Source: Bacteroidota bacterium (GTDB lineage Bacteria; Bacteroidota; Bacteroidia; AKYH767-A; OLB10). Taken from it: 64,000 nucleotides of DNA. How positions within the stretch are numbered: the stretch's first letter is position 1; each line of letters begins with the position of its first letter. The notes beneath the pieces are model-generated. The model searched no databases, had not been told where the DNA came from, and worked only from the letters and a program-made list of their open reading frames with translations. A program made the position numbers and the translations under genes. The DNA is taken from positions 124,001 through 188,000 of the forward strand of contig JADKFV010000049.1 of NCBI GenBank assembly GCA_016717325.1. The letters are read 5' to 3'. Shown here piece by piece: positions 26,181 to 35,311 of the stretch.

Positions 26181-26997
26181 AATTTAAAAATATTTTATCA
26201 AAGGTATATTTTTTTGGAATTGCGATTTATAACCATACACTTTTTTTAAACTTAACGCACTTGCAAGGCAACAATCAGAAAATAATTATTTTTAGATGGC
26301 TGATGAAATCATTACATATTCTGTGGGCAAGTAGCTGTTACTCATCACATACAATATTTACACTTTGAAGGCTTGTTGCTTACGTGTTGTATAAACAATA
26401 AAATATGTTGATGAGTGTGGCGATCGTTTTCATCAACATAAAATACTAAATATTTTTAAACCGATTATAGTTGAAAATTTCGTTTTCCATTAGCTCGTGG
26501 ATTAACCTTAATTTTGAATAAGTGATGTTGAAAAGGTGTGACAAAAAATTAATCTATACTAAGAGTAGTTAGAGATTTTAAAACGTATATAGCCATAGTT
26601 ACTCTATTTAACCAATCATTGTAAACTACTATACATATTTTTGCCTATTCGCTTTAGCCCCATAGGACGATATTTTAATCAAAAAATTTGATGCTAACAA
26701 AATTGTCGTCCCTATGGGAGTTTCTTTTCGATTTGATTCTTTCTACCAAAATGTCGTCCCTATGGGACTTTCTTTTCGATTTGATTCTTTCTACCAAAAT
26801 GTCGTCCCTATGGGACTTTCTTTTTTGATTTGTTTCTTTCTACCAAATTGTCGTCCCTATGGAACTTTCACGGTTTCGTATTAAAATTTGTACTTTGGTT
26901 TGCGATCATTATTAATTACGATTTCAAAATTGTTCGTTAGTGAAAGGGGACGTGACTGTTCTTCTTTTACTTTGATGCATGAAATTAATTAGCCGGA
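26181..26997. repeat. Repeat-rich intergenic region
   Basis: No gene. A partial copy of the 102-bp dispersed repeat begins at about 26557 (TACTAAGAGTAGTTAGAG). At 26705-26880 a unit of 48, 48 and 49 bp plus a partial fourth copy is repeated in tandem. Each unit starts GTCGTCCCTATGGGACTTTC and contains the dyad GTCCC-TAT-GGGAC. An inverted relative, CCCATAGGACGA, lies at about 26659-26670. Unlike CRISPR arrays there are no unique spacers. Confidence 0.75.
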
Positions 26998-28110
26998 TTA
27001 TAAAATAACCACCGGTTCGCTGCATCCATCAACTAAGGGATGTATTTGCCAGTCATTTTTGGGATCGTCCCTGCTTCCACCTTCTTCGGCATTTTCAGCA
27101 TCTTTAACAGCACTGCACCATAGTTTAATTGCAGGTTTTAAATTCGTACCATCAAGTGCAATAAATTCTGGTTCCGAAATAACGGTTCCACTCGCATCTA
27201 ATATAGCATCCGTGATTTGAACTTTGCCCCATATTTGTTCATTTGTCAATTCTTCGGAAGGTTTTTCATTCACTACTACACCAAGTTTTCCAATTATCTG
27301 GCAAGCATGTATTGCATGTATTTCGTTCCAGCCATCGTGCAGCGAATCATATATCCAACGGCCTTTTAACATAACCACATGGCCTGGTTTCAATTCTCCC
27401 ATATTGGGATCAACATCCAGATGATTTCCAAAGTCATTTGTATCAAAGGGGCCTAAATCGAGCAAATTATTTAGTATTGCTAACAGCGAAATTAAAAAGG
27501 CCAGAGCCAATACGATATAGCTAAATGGTGGTGGCACTATCAATGCCAATAATAAAAATGCCAAGGTTGCCTTCGCCCACGACAGTATGTTCCGAATTCC
27601 GGCACCTTCAAATTCGCAGTGCAATGCAGCAAACCGATCATAATGACCATCATCTTCGGCATAGCCTCGACCTATAGCTGTAACTGCTGCCTGAGGTTTT
27701 AAAAAATCACCTTGTGGTGCATTAAAAAATTCTTCTTTGGGTCTGAATAAATCTCCTACCTTGGAAGTGATAGGTCCATCTGCCAAGTAAACATCCATAG
27801 TAGCATCATCATCGCCACCTTTTTTTTTGGGTGCAGGCTTGCGTTTTATCTTAACTGCACCAATTAAACAGTTATCATCAGCACCGCCAAGGCAAATCAA
27901 TCGCCCATTCAACCACCAATCAAGGAATATGATGATTTGAATTACCAATGCAATCACCACAGGTAATGTACCTGCAAATAATGCTAAAGGTGCTATTAAT
28001 ATAAATTCTGCAACACCTGTAAAACCAAGCCTTCGCCATCCATTGAAGTTAGCAGCAAGATCAACAAACGACTCGGGTTTTACACAACGGGTAAATTCTT
28101 TGTAAGCCAT
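26998..28110 (-). CDS. Membrane protein of unknown function
   Basis: 370 residues; I do not recognise a family. Two hydrophobic hairpins are visible (about 30-70, and about 180-215 with LLLALIVPPPFSYIVLALAF). Between them is a hydrophilic part with a basic stretch (KRKPAPKKKGGDDD). The C-terminal third is soluble and contains GHVVMLKGRWIYDSLHDGWN followed by EIHAIHACQIIG, a histidine-rich segment that could bind metal or form an active site. The stop is followed only by repeats. It is the second gene after 28131-29144 with a 20-bp gap, so the two probably act together. Confidence 0.6.
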   Translation of the reverse strand: MAYKEFTRCVKPESFVDLAANFNGWRRLGFTGVAEFILIAPLALFAGTLPVVIALVIQIIIFLDWWLNGRLICLGGADDNCLIGAVKIKRKPAPKKKGGDDDATMDVYLADGPITSKVGDLFRPKEEFFNAPQGDFLKPQAAVTAIGRGYAEDDGHYDRFAALHCEFEGAGIRNILSWAKATLAFLLLALIVPPPFSYIVLALAFLISLLAILNNLLDLGPFDTNDFGNHLDVDPNMGELKPGHVVMLKGRWIYDSLHDGWNEIHAIHACQIIGKLGVVVNEKPSEELTNEQIWGKVQITDAILDASGTVISEPEFIALDGTNLKPAIKLWCSAVKDAENAEEGGSRDDPKNDWQIHPLVDGCSEPVVIL

Positions 28111-28130
28111 ATTGATAATTTTTTATGGAA

Positions 28131-29144
28131 TTAATTTTTTACAACATATAAAGTAACACCTCCTGCAAAATCATTCTTGTTATAATATGCATTTATATTG
28201 AAAGGCATTTTACCAACAAAAGAATCCGGTGGAGTAATACTCACATCAATAACAACTTCTTCATCGGGCAACAAGGAAGGTTGCAAAGGTGACAATACAA
28301 CAGTCCATCCCGTTGGAATTGGAAAATTTGCTTTGTTATGAATGGTTTTTAATTTTTCAAGTTTTTCATTTCCACTAAGTTTTTTCCTGTTTGTTTGCTT
28401 TGGTTCACATGTTGCAGGAGCAGGCAATGTATAAGTATCTACTTCAAATCTATATCTGTTGTGTTTAGAAGTATTATTTTTTAATTTGAAATTGAATGTG
28501 GCTGGTGAATGTGCTTCGATAATGGTTAGGTTATTCTGTCCCATGTTATTATCTGTATTAGAATCATCTACCCAATCAAGATCAACTTGCAGGCAATAAT
28601 GCCCGGGAGTTGAAGGGGTTTTCCAAATTACTTTTGCCTGGGCCGGATGATTGGCACCTCCTTTAACTCCAAGATTTACTGTAGTGCCGGCTATTGAATT
28701 ATATAATGTACTTGCACCAAAAGAAAGAAAACCAAATTTTACCGGTAAGCCTACCACTGGTGCTTCATACGAATTATTCCAAATGGTAGCATGCACTTCA
28801 TAATGTGTATCGGGAAGTATTTGATTTTCGGCAACTATATTTCCATCTTTGATTAAAAATATATCCGGGTTATCCCATGTTATTGGTAATCCTAATTTGG
28901 TGAGATACGATTGTGAATAGATGCATGGATCGGGCCTGTGAAATGCCGGTTCATTTATTTGATTACAACCTTCTTCCACATCATTTTTTGCAGGATGCGG
29001 TCGGTTTTGAAATTTTATAAAATTGCATAATGTGGTATAAAATCTTTTTATTATTGGGATAATAGCTGCAAAGCCTTCGTAGCATACCGCTTTCAGTAAA
29101 ATTAAAATGTTTTGAAATATAAAATTAATGTATCGCATGTTCAA
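28131..29144 (-). CDS. CARDB-like beta-sandwich protein of unknown function
   Basis: 337 residues. An N-terminal hydrophobic stretch (about 8-35) may be an anchor or poor signal peptide. Residues 95-210 resemble a CARDB/Ig-like adhesion fold (YEVHATIWNNSYEAPVVGLP, then GHYCLQVDLDWVDDSNTDNN). A second beta domain, about 215-337, includes LPDEEVVIDVSITPPDSF, similar to Ig-like modules that pack against other proteins. No T9SS sorting domain. It heads the operon with the membrane protein at 26998-28110. The role is unknown; a surface or periplasmic binding partner is a guess. Confidence 0.6.
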   Translation of the reverse strand: MNMRYINFIFQNILILLKAVCYEGFAAIIPIIKRFYTTLCNFIKFQNRPHPAKNDVEEGCNQINEPAFHRPDPCIYSQSYLTKLGLPITWDNPDIFLIKDGNIVAENQILPDTHYEVHATIWNNSYEAPVVGLPVKFGFLSFGASTLYNSIAGTTVNLGVKGGANHPAQAKVIWKTPSTPGHYCLQVDLDWVDDSNTDNNMGQNNLTIIEAHSPATFNFKLKNNTSKHNRYRFEVDTYTLPAPATCEPKQTNRKKLSGNEKLEKLKTIHNKANFPIPTGWTVVLSPLQPSLLPDEEVVIDVSITPPDSFVGKMPFNINAYYNKNDFAGGVTLYVVKN

Positions 29145-29809
29145 TTTATTTTAGGTTAACAAAATATAGAATCTACAATTATCAATGCTGAAACTTCTAA
29201 CCAATTGGTGTGGTATATTTCATACTTAAATTTAAAATCGAAGGCTTAGCTTTTTCCAGGTAGGTCAGAGTGATTGCAAATATAAAACTAAATTTGATAC
29301 ACGAAATAGGCATTTAAAAAAAAAGAATGTGAATATGAAGTTTAATAGTTCAAAGTTTAATAGTTCAAAGTTTGATAGTTCATTAGTTCGAAGTTTAGTA
29401 GTACAAAAGTTCAAAGTTGCGAGGATTGTAGTGTACAATTGTCGAATTTTTTTGCGATTGAGGTTATTGGTCATCCACGATGGTCATTGATGAAAATATG
29501 ACGTATTCTTAGCAATGTCGAACAATTTCAATAGTTTGATTTTCTAAAACCTAAGTTGTTTCGGTATGCATTAAATTCTATAAATATAGAACGTATACGG
29601 TGTATGTTGTTAGAGACACAGCAAGATGAATAAAAACAATTGCTTGTATTTATGATGGCATAAGAGTATTTACAAAAAAGTTAGAAGAAAGATGTTGCGT
29701 TTAAACCTTTAACTTACATTGCTTAATAAATTAAAAATATTCTTTAAGGTTCAGATAAAAACATAGTGCTTAAATCTTGAGAGCTTGCATTTATAAAATC
29801 AGCGTTCAT
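29145..29809. repeat. Intergenic region with short tandem repeats and a truncated dispersed repeat
   Basis: No gene. At 29338-29410 several units of TAGTTCAAAGTTTAA occur in tandem. At about 29490-29568 lies the right part of the 102-bp dispersed repeat (ATGACGTATTCTTAGCAATG to CTAAGTTGTTTCGG). Neither shows coding potential. Confidence 0.6.
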
Positions 29810-32469
29810 TTAATGGGTAATCACCAACGAATTTTTATACACAGCGTTTCCTGTAACAACGGTAAGAATATAAATACCAGATGGAATATGATCGCAATTT
29901 ATTTTGGTTTCGTTGTACCATTTTTCTACCACCTGCCCTGTTGCTGAAGTCAGTATTGCCTCCATTACCTTTTCGCTAATGCTTGTTTCTATTTCAAAAT
30001 ATTGCTGTGCAGGTACAGGAAATATTTGTATTGTTTTATATCCAACAAAATTTTCAACATCGCGGCAACCCACTGCATAGATGGTAATTTTGTTGCTGGT
30101 TAAGCTGCAACCATTACTGTCGGTTACCAATACTTTGTAAGTGCCGGTGCTTTTTGCATAATAAATTGGCAGTGTAGCATTGGCAATGTTATTAAGTCCT
30201 TTTATCCATTGATAGGTGTAAGTATTATTTACAAACGCTTTTAGGTCAAGGCTATCGCCTGCACAAAAAGTAGTGGAGTCAGCAGACATTTGTGCAACAG
30301 GTTTCAGTATGGTTATTTTTTTTGAAGAACTGAGGGTACTGCAGCCGGCAGCATTTGTAACTAACACCCTATACGTTCCCGAAGTAACCGGCTTAAAAGT
30401 GATTTTGGTAGCATTAGCTATAGTGGCTGTTCCCTTTCGCCATTGATAAGCATAACCCACACCGCTCGATGCAGTGAGTATTACACTATCGGTGGAACAA
30501 TAAGTAAGAGGTCCCAAGCGGTAATTGAAGCTGTGGGATAATTATTAACTGTAATTAATTTGTTGGGCGATACAACAGAACAACCAAAAGAATTGGTAAC
30601 ACGAACTTTATAGTTTCCGGTTTGCTTAACAAAGTACACATTAGTAACTGCTCCATTTACAAAGGCATTGTTATAATACCATTTATAATTATTACCATTA
30701 TAATGCGGTGTGGTAAGTGTTGCACTATCTCCTGTGCAAATGTCATAGTCGTTTGCAGTTAATGAAACTACAGGAGCAGTATTAATAGTAATATCAGTGC
30801 CATTATCATTACCGAATGAGAGCGTATCACTGGCTATTACGCGCACACGGTAACCAATGCCAAACGGCACTGTGGTTGGAATTGTGCAGAAGATACTGCT
30901 TGATATATTTGCATTTAAAGTTCCAATATTGATTGCATTGTCAAATCTTCCGTTGGCATCGCTAATCTGTGCTGTAAATACATTGGTAAGCTTATAAGCC
31001 TGGTGAGCTACGAACGTTAATGAAAAACTTGTACCAGCGCAATATGTGCTTGAGGGTGGATTACCTGTTGTAATATCTGTTCGAACTTTAGCATAAAACA
31101 TATCCGTCCAGCCACCCGGTCCGGTATAATTTGGTAAATAAGTATTGCCAAGTGTAAGGTTATCTTCGTAGCTGCCGGTAAAATAAACTTTTCCCGAGTC
31201 AGTAGTTGCTATGGCAAATGCATAATCGTCTTGCACACTGCCTCCCCGTTGAGCCCATTGAAACTCACCATGCCTGTTATACTTTGCAATCAAAATATCA
31301 AAGCTACCTACACCAGGAAATGGGTAGGGTGGGAATGGCGTAGTTCCAAACGCGTAAAAATCTCCTGCTATATACACATTGCCTTCTGCATCGCAACACA
31401 CCTGTCTGCCCTCTTCCCATTGATCGCCTTGTGTGGTGCGCACCCAACGCACTGTGCCATTAATTGTATATTTGGCTAAGAACATATCGTAATTGCCATT
31501 GTTTTGAATTTGTATGGAATCAAATAGTGTATTGCCATCCGTGATACCAGTTATGTAAAAATGTCCTTGCCCATCAAGTGTTATTCCTTTACAAGCTTCG
31601 TAATCGGTACTGGTAATTTTTTTGAGCGATGTAAGTGTACCGGCTGTGCCATATGTTGCTATAAACCCATCGGGACGACCGGCAGGAGCTGAAATAGTAA
31701 CCCCGCTGAATACTGCATTATTCATAAACAAACCTACAACATATGCATTGCCGGCTTTGTCAACTGCAATTGCATTGCCATATTCATCCTGGTAACTACC
31801 TCCGGTTTTTACCCATTGACACACGCCACTACTATTATACTTAGCGGTAAATGCATCTACACTTGGCGAGCCAAAACCCGGATTCAATACACTAGTAACA
31901 GTTATGCCATTCCCGAAATTGGCTGTGCCCCTGAAGTTACCTGTTACGTAAACGTTGCCCATCGTATCTACACCAATTCCTTTTCCTATATCTTCGCTAT
32001 AGTTGGTAGCGCCTGCCTGTTTGCTCCATATACAGTCACCGTTACTATTTAGTTTGGCAACAAATATTTGTTTTGTTACGCAAGCCACTTTCACTGTATC
32101 GAAATATGCCGTATCGCTGGCGGCAAATCCTGTGAGGTACAAGTTGCCGGCATAGTCTATGGCAATTGCATGTGCTTCGTCAGGTTTATTTCCTCCAAAT
32201 CGTTTAAGCCAAATGGCATTACCACTTGGATCTAGCTTTACAACAAAAATGTCTTGTACTCCAAGTCCTGTTACTTTCATATTACCAAAACGTATGCTGT
32301 CGGCAAAATAACCTGCTATATAAACGTTGTTGTTGTTATCACTAACCATAGCAGTGCCTGCATCGTGTCCAAGTGAGCCACCTTTTTTTCCATAGATAAA
32401 TGATTGTGCCACCACGCCTGTACAAAACATTAAACATAATGCTATCAGACTTGCTATTTTTTTCATCAT
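29810..32469 (-). CDS. SBBP-repeat surface protein, T9SS cargo, frameshifted
   Basis: From ATG 32469 (MMKKIASLIALCLMFCTGVV, signal peptide; 32466 is equally possible). The first ~440 residues are beta-propeller SBBP repeats (e.g. DYAGNLYLTGFAASDTAYFD, DTMGNVYVTGNFRGTANFGN, DAEGNVYIAGDFYAFG). Ig-like domains follow (GDSATLTTPHYNGNNYKWYY). The frame breaks near 30515-30519, where one missing base would join NYPTASITA to LGPLTYCSTD. The second part (29810-30517) has two more Ig-like units and a type A T9SS sorting domain (IQIFPVPAQQYFEIE to NAVYKNSLVITH). With the frameshift the product would lack its sorting domain and stay unexported. Probable surface adhesin or scaffold. Confidence 0.85.
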
Positions 32470-32631
32470 ATGTAAATTGTTTTGTTGGATTAGGAGCAGT
32501 AAAAATATATAAATCATGCTTGATAAACAATATAGCTGCTTAATTAATTCAAAAGGATTAAGGCAAAAGTTAAAAACTAAATTGCCAAAAGCGAAACTAA
32601 GAACAATCCTCTCCGCAAACGCAGAAACCGA

Positions 32632-32687
32632 ATTTCAGAGTCCTCATTTATCTTTTGTTTTTCAATTGCATGAGAGACGCTGAAACT
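32632..32687. repeat. Hairpin repeat left of the small secreted protein
   Basis: Begins TTTCAGAGTCCTCATTTAT and ends ATGAGAGACGCTGAAA, so its ends are complementary (TTTCAG with CTGAAA, CTCAT with ATGAG). A related copy in the same orientation is at 33529-33583, and the two flank the gene at 32883. AAGGCAAAAGTTAAAAACTA is also repeated around it (about 32560 and 32689). Confidence 0.65.
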
Positions 32688-32882
32688 AAGGCAAAAGTTA
32701 AAAACTAAAATAAAAACACAAACATCAGCAATTCTATTTCACTTTTTTACAAAAAAAGTCACATGCCAGTTCAAAAAAAATAATCCTGCTTACCAGAGAA
32801 TGATTTTCCTCTTTTAAATTATTTACATTTGTATCACCATTTAATCATGTATAACAAAACTGCACTTTAAGAATTTTATTAA

Positions 32883-33524
32883 ATGAAAAAAATCGCCTGT
32901 ATCTTTTTATTAACCATTGCACTGCATTCGGGTGCGAATGCACAATTGCTGCAAAACACGACTTGGACCATGTATGACCCACTTAATGTATTCGCTTTTT
33001 ATGCTCAATTTGCCAATGACACTTTTTCTATAAGTACAGATAATATTTCATACACCGCAACTTCCATTTATAATGAGAGTGGGAATATTATAACGATATA
33101 TGATTATACCGGTAATACAGGCTGTCCTGTTACCGATACTGGTGCATATAATTTCAATATTGCCAACGATACTTTGCAGTTTACACTTATTGCCGACCCT
33201 TGTTTTAGCCGAGCTCAAGTTTTGGATAATTATTATGGTGTTGCGCTTTTAACCTCAATCGATGATAAAAATATTGATCCCGATTATTGCTTATTTCCAA
33301 ATCCATCGGCTAATGGAATTTTTAATTTAAAAATAGCAGGTAATAAAAATGAATATCAAAAATTTATTATTTCCAATATAGAAGGAAAAAGAATTGTGGA
33401 AAAAATAATGCCTGAGTTTAAAAATGATGTGGCTGTAATTAACCTTGCTAATTTAAATTCCGGTGTTTACTTTTTAACGCTGCAAGGTAAAACCAAAAAT
33501 AAAGTATTCAAACTTATAAGATAA
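32883..33524 (+). CDS. Small secreted protein, T9SS cargo
   Basis: 213 residues with a clear signal peptide (MKKIACIFLLTIALHSGANA). Residues 20-125 form an unrecognised, lipocalin-sized beta-rich domain (LLQNTTWTMYDPLNVFAFYA to DTLQFTLIADPCFSRAQV). The last ~85 residues are a type A T9SS sorting domain (CLFPNPSANGIFNLKI to GVYFLTLQGKTKNKVFKLI). Nothing indicates an enzyme. It is bracketed by a pair of hairpin repeats and stands alone. Confidence 0.8.
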   Translation: MKKIACIFLLTIALHSGANAQLLQNTTWTMYDPLNVFAFYAQFANDTFSISTDNISYTATSIYNESGNIITIYDYTGNTGCPVTDTGAYNFNIANDTLQFTLIADPCFSRAQVLDNYYGVALLTSIDDKNIDPDYCLFPNPSANGIFNLKIAGNKNEYQKFIISNIEGKRIVEKIMPEFKNDVAVINLANLNSGVYFLTLQGKTKNKVFKLIR

Positions 33525-33528
33525 GCAA

Positions 33529-33583
33529 ATTTCAGGACCCTCATTTATTTTTTATTTATAAATCACATGAGAGACGCTGAAAT
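33529..33583. repeat. Hairpin repeat right of the small secreted protein
   Basis: Begins TTTCAGGACCCTCATTTAT and ends ATGAGAGACGCTGAAA; related to the copy at 32632-32687. Confidence 0.6.
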
Positions 33584-33619
33584 TAATTTGACGCAGAGAT
33601 TGCTTCGTACCTCGCAATG

Positions 33620-33790
33620 ACGAATGAAGAACAATCCTCTCCGCAAACGAAACTAAGAACGAAGAACAATCCACTCAGCAAACGTAACGAAGAACGATGA
33701 ACAATCCTCTCCGCAAACGAAACGAAGAACGATGAACAATCCTCTCCGTAAAAGAAACGAAGAACAATCCCCTCCGCAAAGGAAGAACTA
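33620..33790. repeat. Degenerate tandem repeat
   Basis: At least five imperfect units based on GAACAATCCTCTCCGCAAAC and AACGAAGAACGATGAACAAT. A single related unit occurs at about 32601. No reading frame is maintained. Confidence 0.7.
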
Positions 33791-33827
33791 AAAACTAAAA
33801 ACTGAATTAACTAAAAACCAAAAAAAA

Positions 33828-34562
33828 TTACCGTTCCATCAAATCGCGTATTGCAACCGAGGCACAAAAAATTCCGAATGCTGCCGGCATGTATGATATA
33901 GTGCCTATCACCGATTTTTTGCGATCTTCGTCAGGTGTTGCAATCACTCTTTCTTTGTCAATTGCTTCGGGCGAAAACACCACTTTAAATCCTTTATAAA
34001 TTCCATGTGAGTGCAGCCGTTTTCGCACATCATAAGCGAGCAGGCAATTGTGCGACTTAGCTATATCGGTTACTTTTATCAACGTTGGATCCATTCTTCC
34101 ACCGGCACCCATGCTACTCACGAGTGGAATTTTATTATCGACACAAAATTTTATAAAATATACTTTGGGCGATAGGGTATCAATACAATCCATAGCCAAA
34201 TCGAAATGCTGATTTCCAATCACCTCTTCGCGATTTTCTTTTGTGAGATATACGCTGTGAACGGTAAGGTCCAAATCGGGATTAATATCGAGCAAACGTT
34301 CGGCCATAACTTTTGTTTTTAATTGCCCATCGGTGCTTACAAGTGCTGGTAGTTGGCGGTTGCGGTTACTTGCCTCTACCGTATCGGCATCAATAATGGT
34401 CATTTTTCCTACGCCACTGCGGGCAATCATTTCGGCACATATACCTCCTACTCCGCCAAGGCCTACCACAAGCACATGTGCGTTTATTAATTTCAACAAT
34501 CTTTCGTCACCTATCAGCACATTGGTGCGGGTCATCCATTTCGGAATTTTTTTCTTAGTCAT
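33828..34562 (-). CDS. tcdA: tRNA threonylcarbamoyladenosine dehydratase
   Basis: 244 residues, an E1/ThiF-like enzyme. It uses ATP to convert t6A37 in tRNA to its cyclic form ct6A. The nucleotide-binding loop VVGLGGVGG is at about residues 32-40, the acidic end of the next strand at TIIDADTV, then SNRNRQ. The catalytic-side segment LAMDCIDTLSPK, then MGAGGRMDP and the C-terminal GTISYMPAAFGI fit the family, as does the length. It follows tatD with only 9 bp between and is likely in the same operon. Confidence 0.92.
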   Translation of the reverse strand: MTKKKIPKWMTRTNVLIGDERLLKLINAHVLVVGLGGVGGICAEMIARSGVGKMTIIDADTVEASNRNRQLPALVSTDGQLKTKVMAERLLDINPDLDLTVHSVYLTKENREEVIGNQHFDLAMDCIDTLSPKVYFIKFCVDNKIPLVSSMGAGGRMDPTLIKVTDIAKSHNCLLAYDVRKRLHSHGIYKGFKVVFSPEAIDKERVIATPDEDRKKSVIGTISYMPAAFGIFCASVAIRDLMER

Positions 34563-34571
34563 AAGTTGATT

Positions 34572-35237
34572 TTACTTTTTAAAAATATCGAGATAATTTT
34601 TTTTTGTTTCCACTTTCAATTGTTCCATTTCTAATTTCAAAAACGATGCTGCCACCTCATATACTTTTTCAATTTGCAAGGTTGAATTATCAGTTTCGAC
34701 AAATAGTTTTTGTAATGGAATCATGTGCATTAATTTTTTTTGTTTGTCAATCATTGCGCGATGAAACATATTTTTACCAAAAGAAAAAAATACATTTTCA
34801 TATTGCAGTAATTTTTTGGTTGTGCCTTCATCGGCACTATAGGCATGTAGTATAAAAATTACTTTGTGGTTTTTCTTTATGTATGGCACCAATAAATGGT
34901 AAGCACGCACACAGTGAATAATTATTGGCCTTTGGCATTGTATGGCTATGGCAATTTGCAATTCGAAAAAAGCATATTGCAATGCTAAAGGTGTAAGGGC
35001 TACATTATCGAAACCGGCTTCACCTATTGCCATTACATTTTTCAATTTACTTGCATGTGCTAAGTATTTATGAGCGATTTTAAAATCAATTTTATTCAAA
35101 AGCCAGGGATGAAAACCTACACTGATATTGTAAGGTAAGGCTTGTAATTTTTCGGGCGGCAAAAAATGAAATGCATTGCGTATAAAAACACCCTCGTGCA
35201 TTTTACTATGTGTATGTATATTTATGAATGGCGTCAC
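34572..35237 (-). CDS. TatD-family metal-dependent hydrolase
   Basis: 221 residues, somewhat shorter than the typical ~260. The metal ligands are mostly visible: NIHTHSK near the start, GEAGFD (usually GE-x-GLD), IIIHCVRAYH, FILHAYS and VETDN. Family members are TIM-barrel nucleases or D-aminoacyl-tRNA-deacylase-like hydrolases. First gene of a two-gene operon with tcdA. The short length reflects compact loops rather than truncation, since both ends are intact. The substrate cannot be read from sequence. Confidence 0.85.
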   Translation of the reverse strand: MTPFINIHTHSKMHEGVFIRNAFHFLPPEKLQALPYNISVGFHPWLLNKIDFKIAHKYLAHASKLKNVMAIGEAGFDNVALTPLALQYAFFELQIAIAIQCQRPIIIHCVRAYHLLVPYIKKNHKVIFILHAYSADEGTTKKLLQYENVFFSFGKNMFHRAMIDKQKKLMHMIPLQKLFVETDNSTLQIEKVYEVAASFLKLEMEQLKVETKKNYLDIFKK

Positions 35238-35311
35238 ATGGCAAAATTGACCATTCTAATTGAAGGTTTCAAATAAATATGGAAATACTTTTGCAAAAAA
35301 TAATTGAAGCC

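Noticed and set aside
26705..26880. Possible CRISPR array
   Set aside because: The 48-bp units follow one another with no unique spacers and no cas genes nearby.
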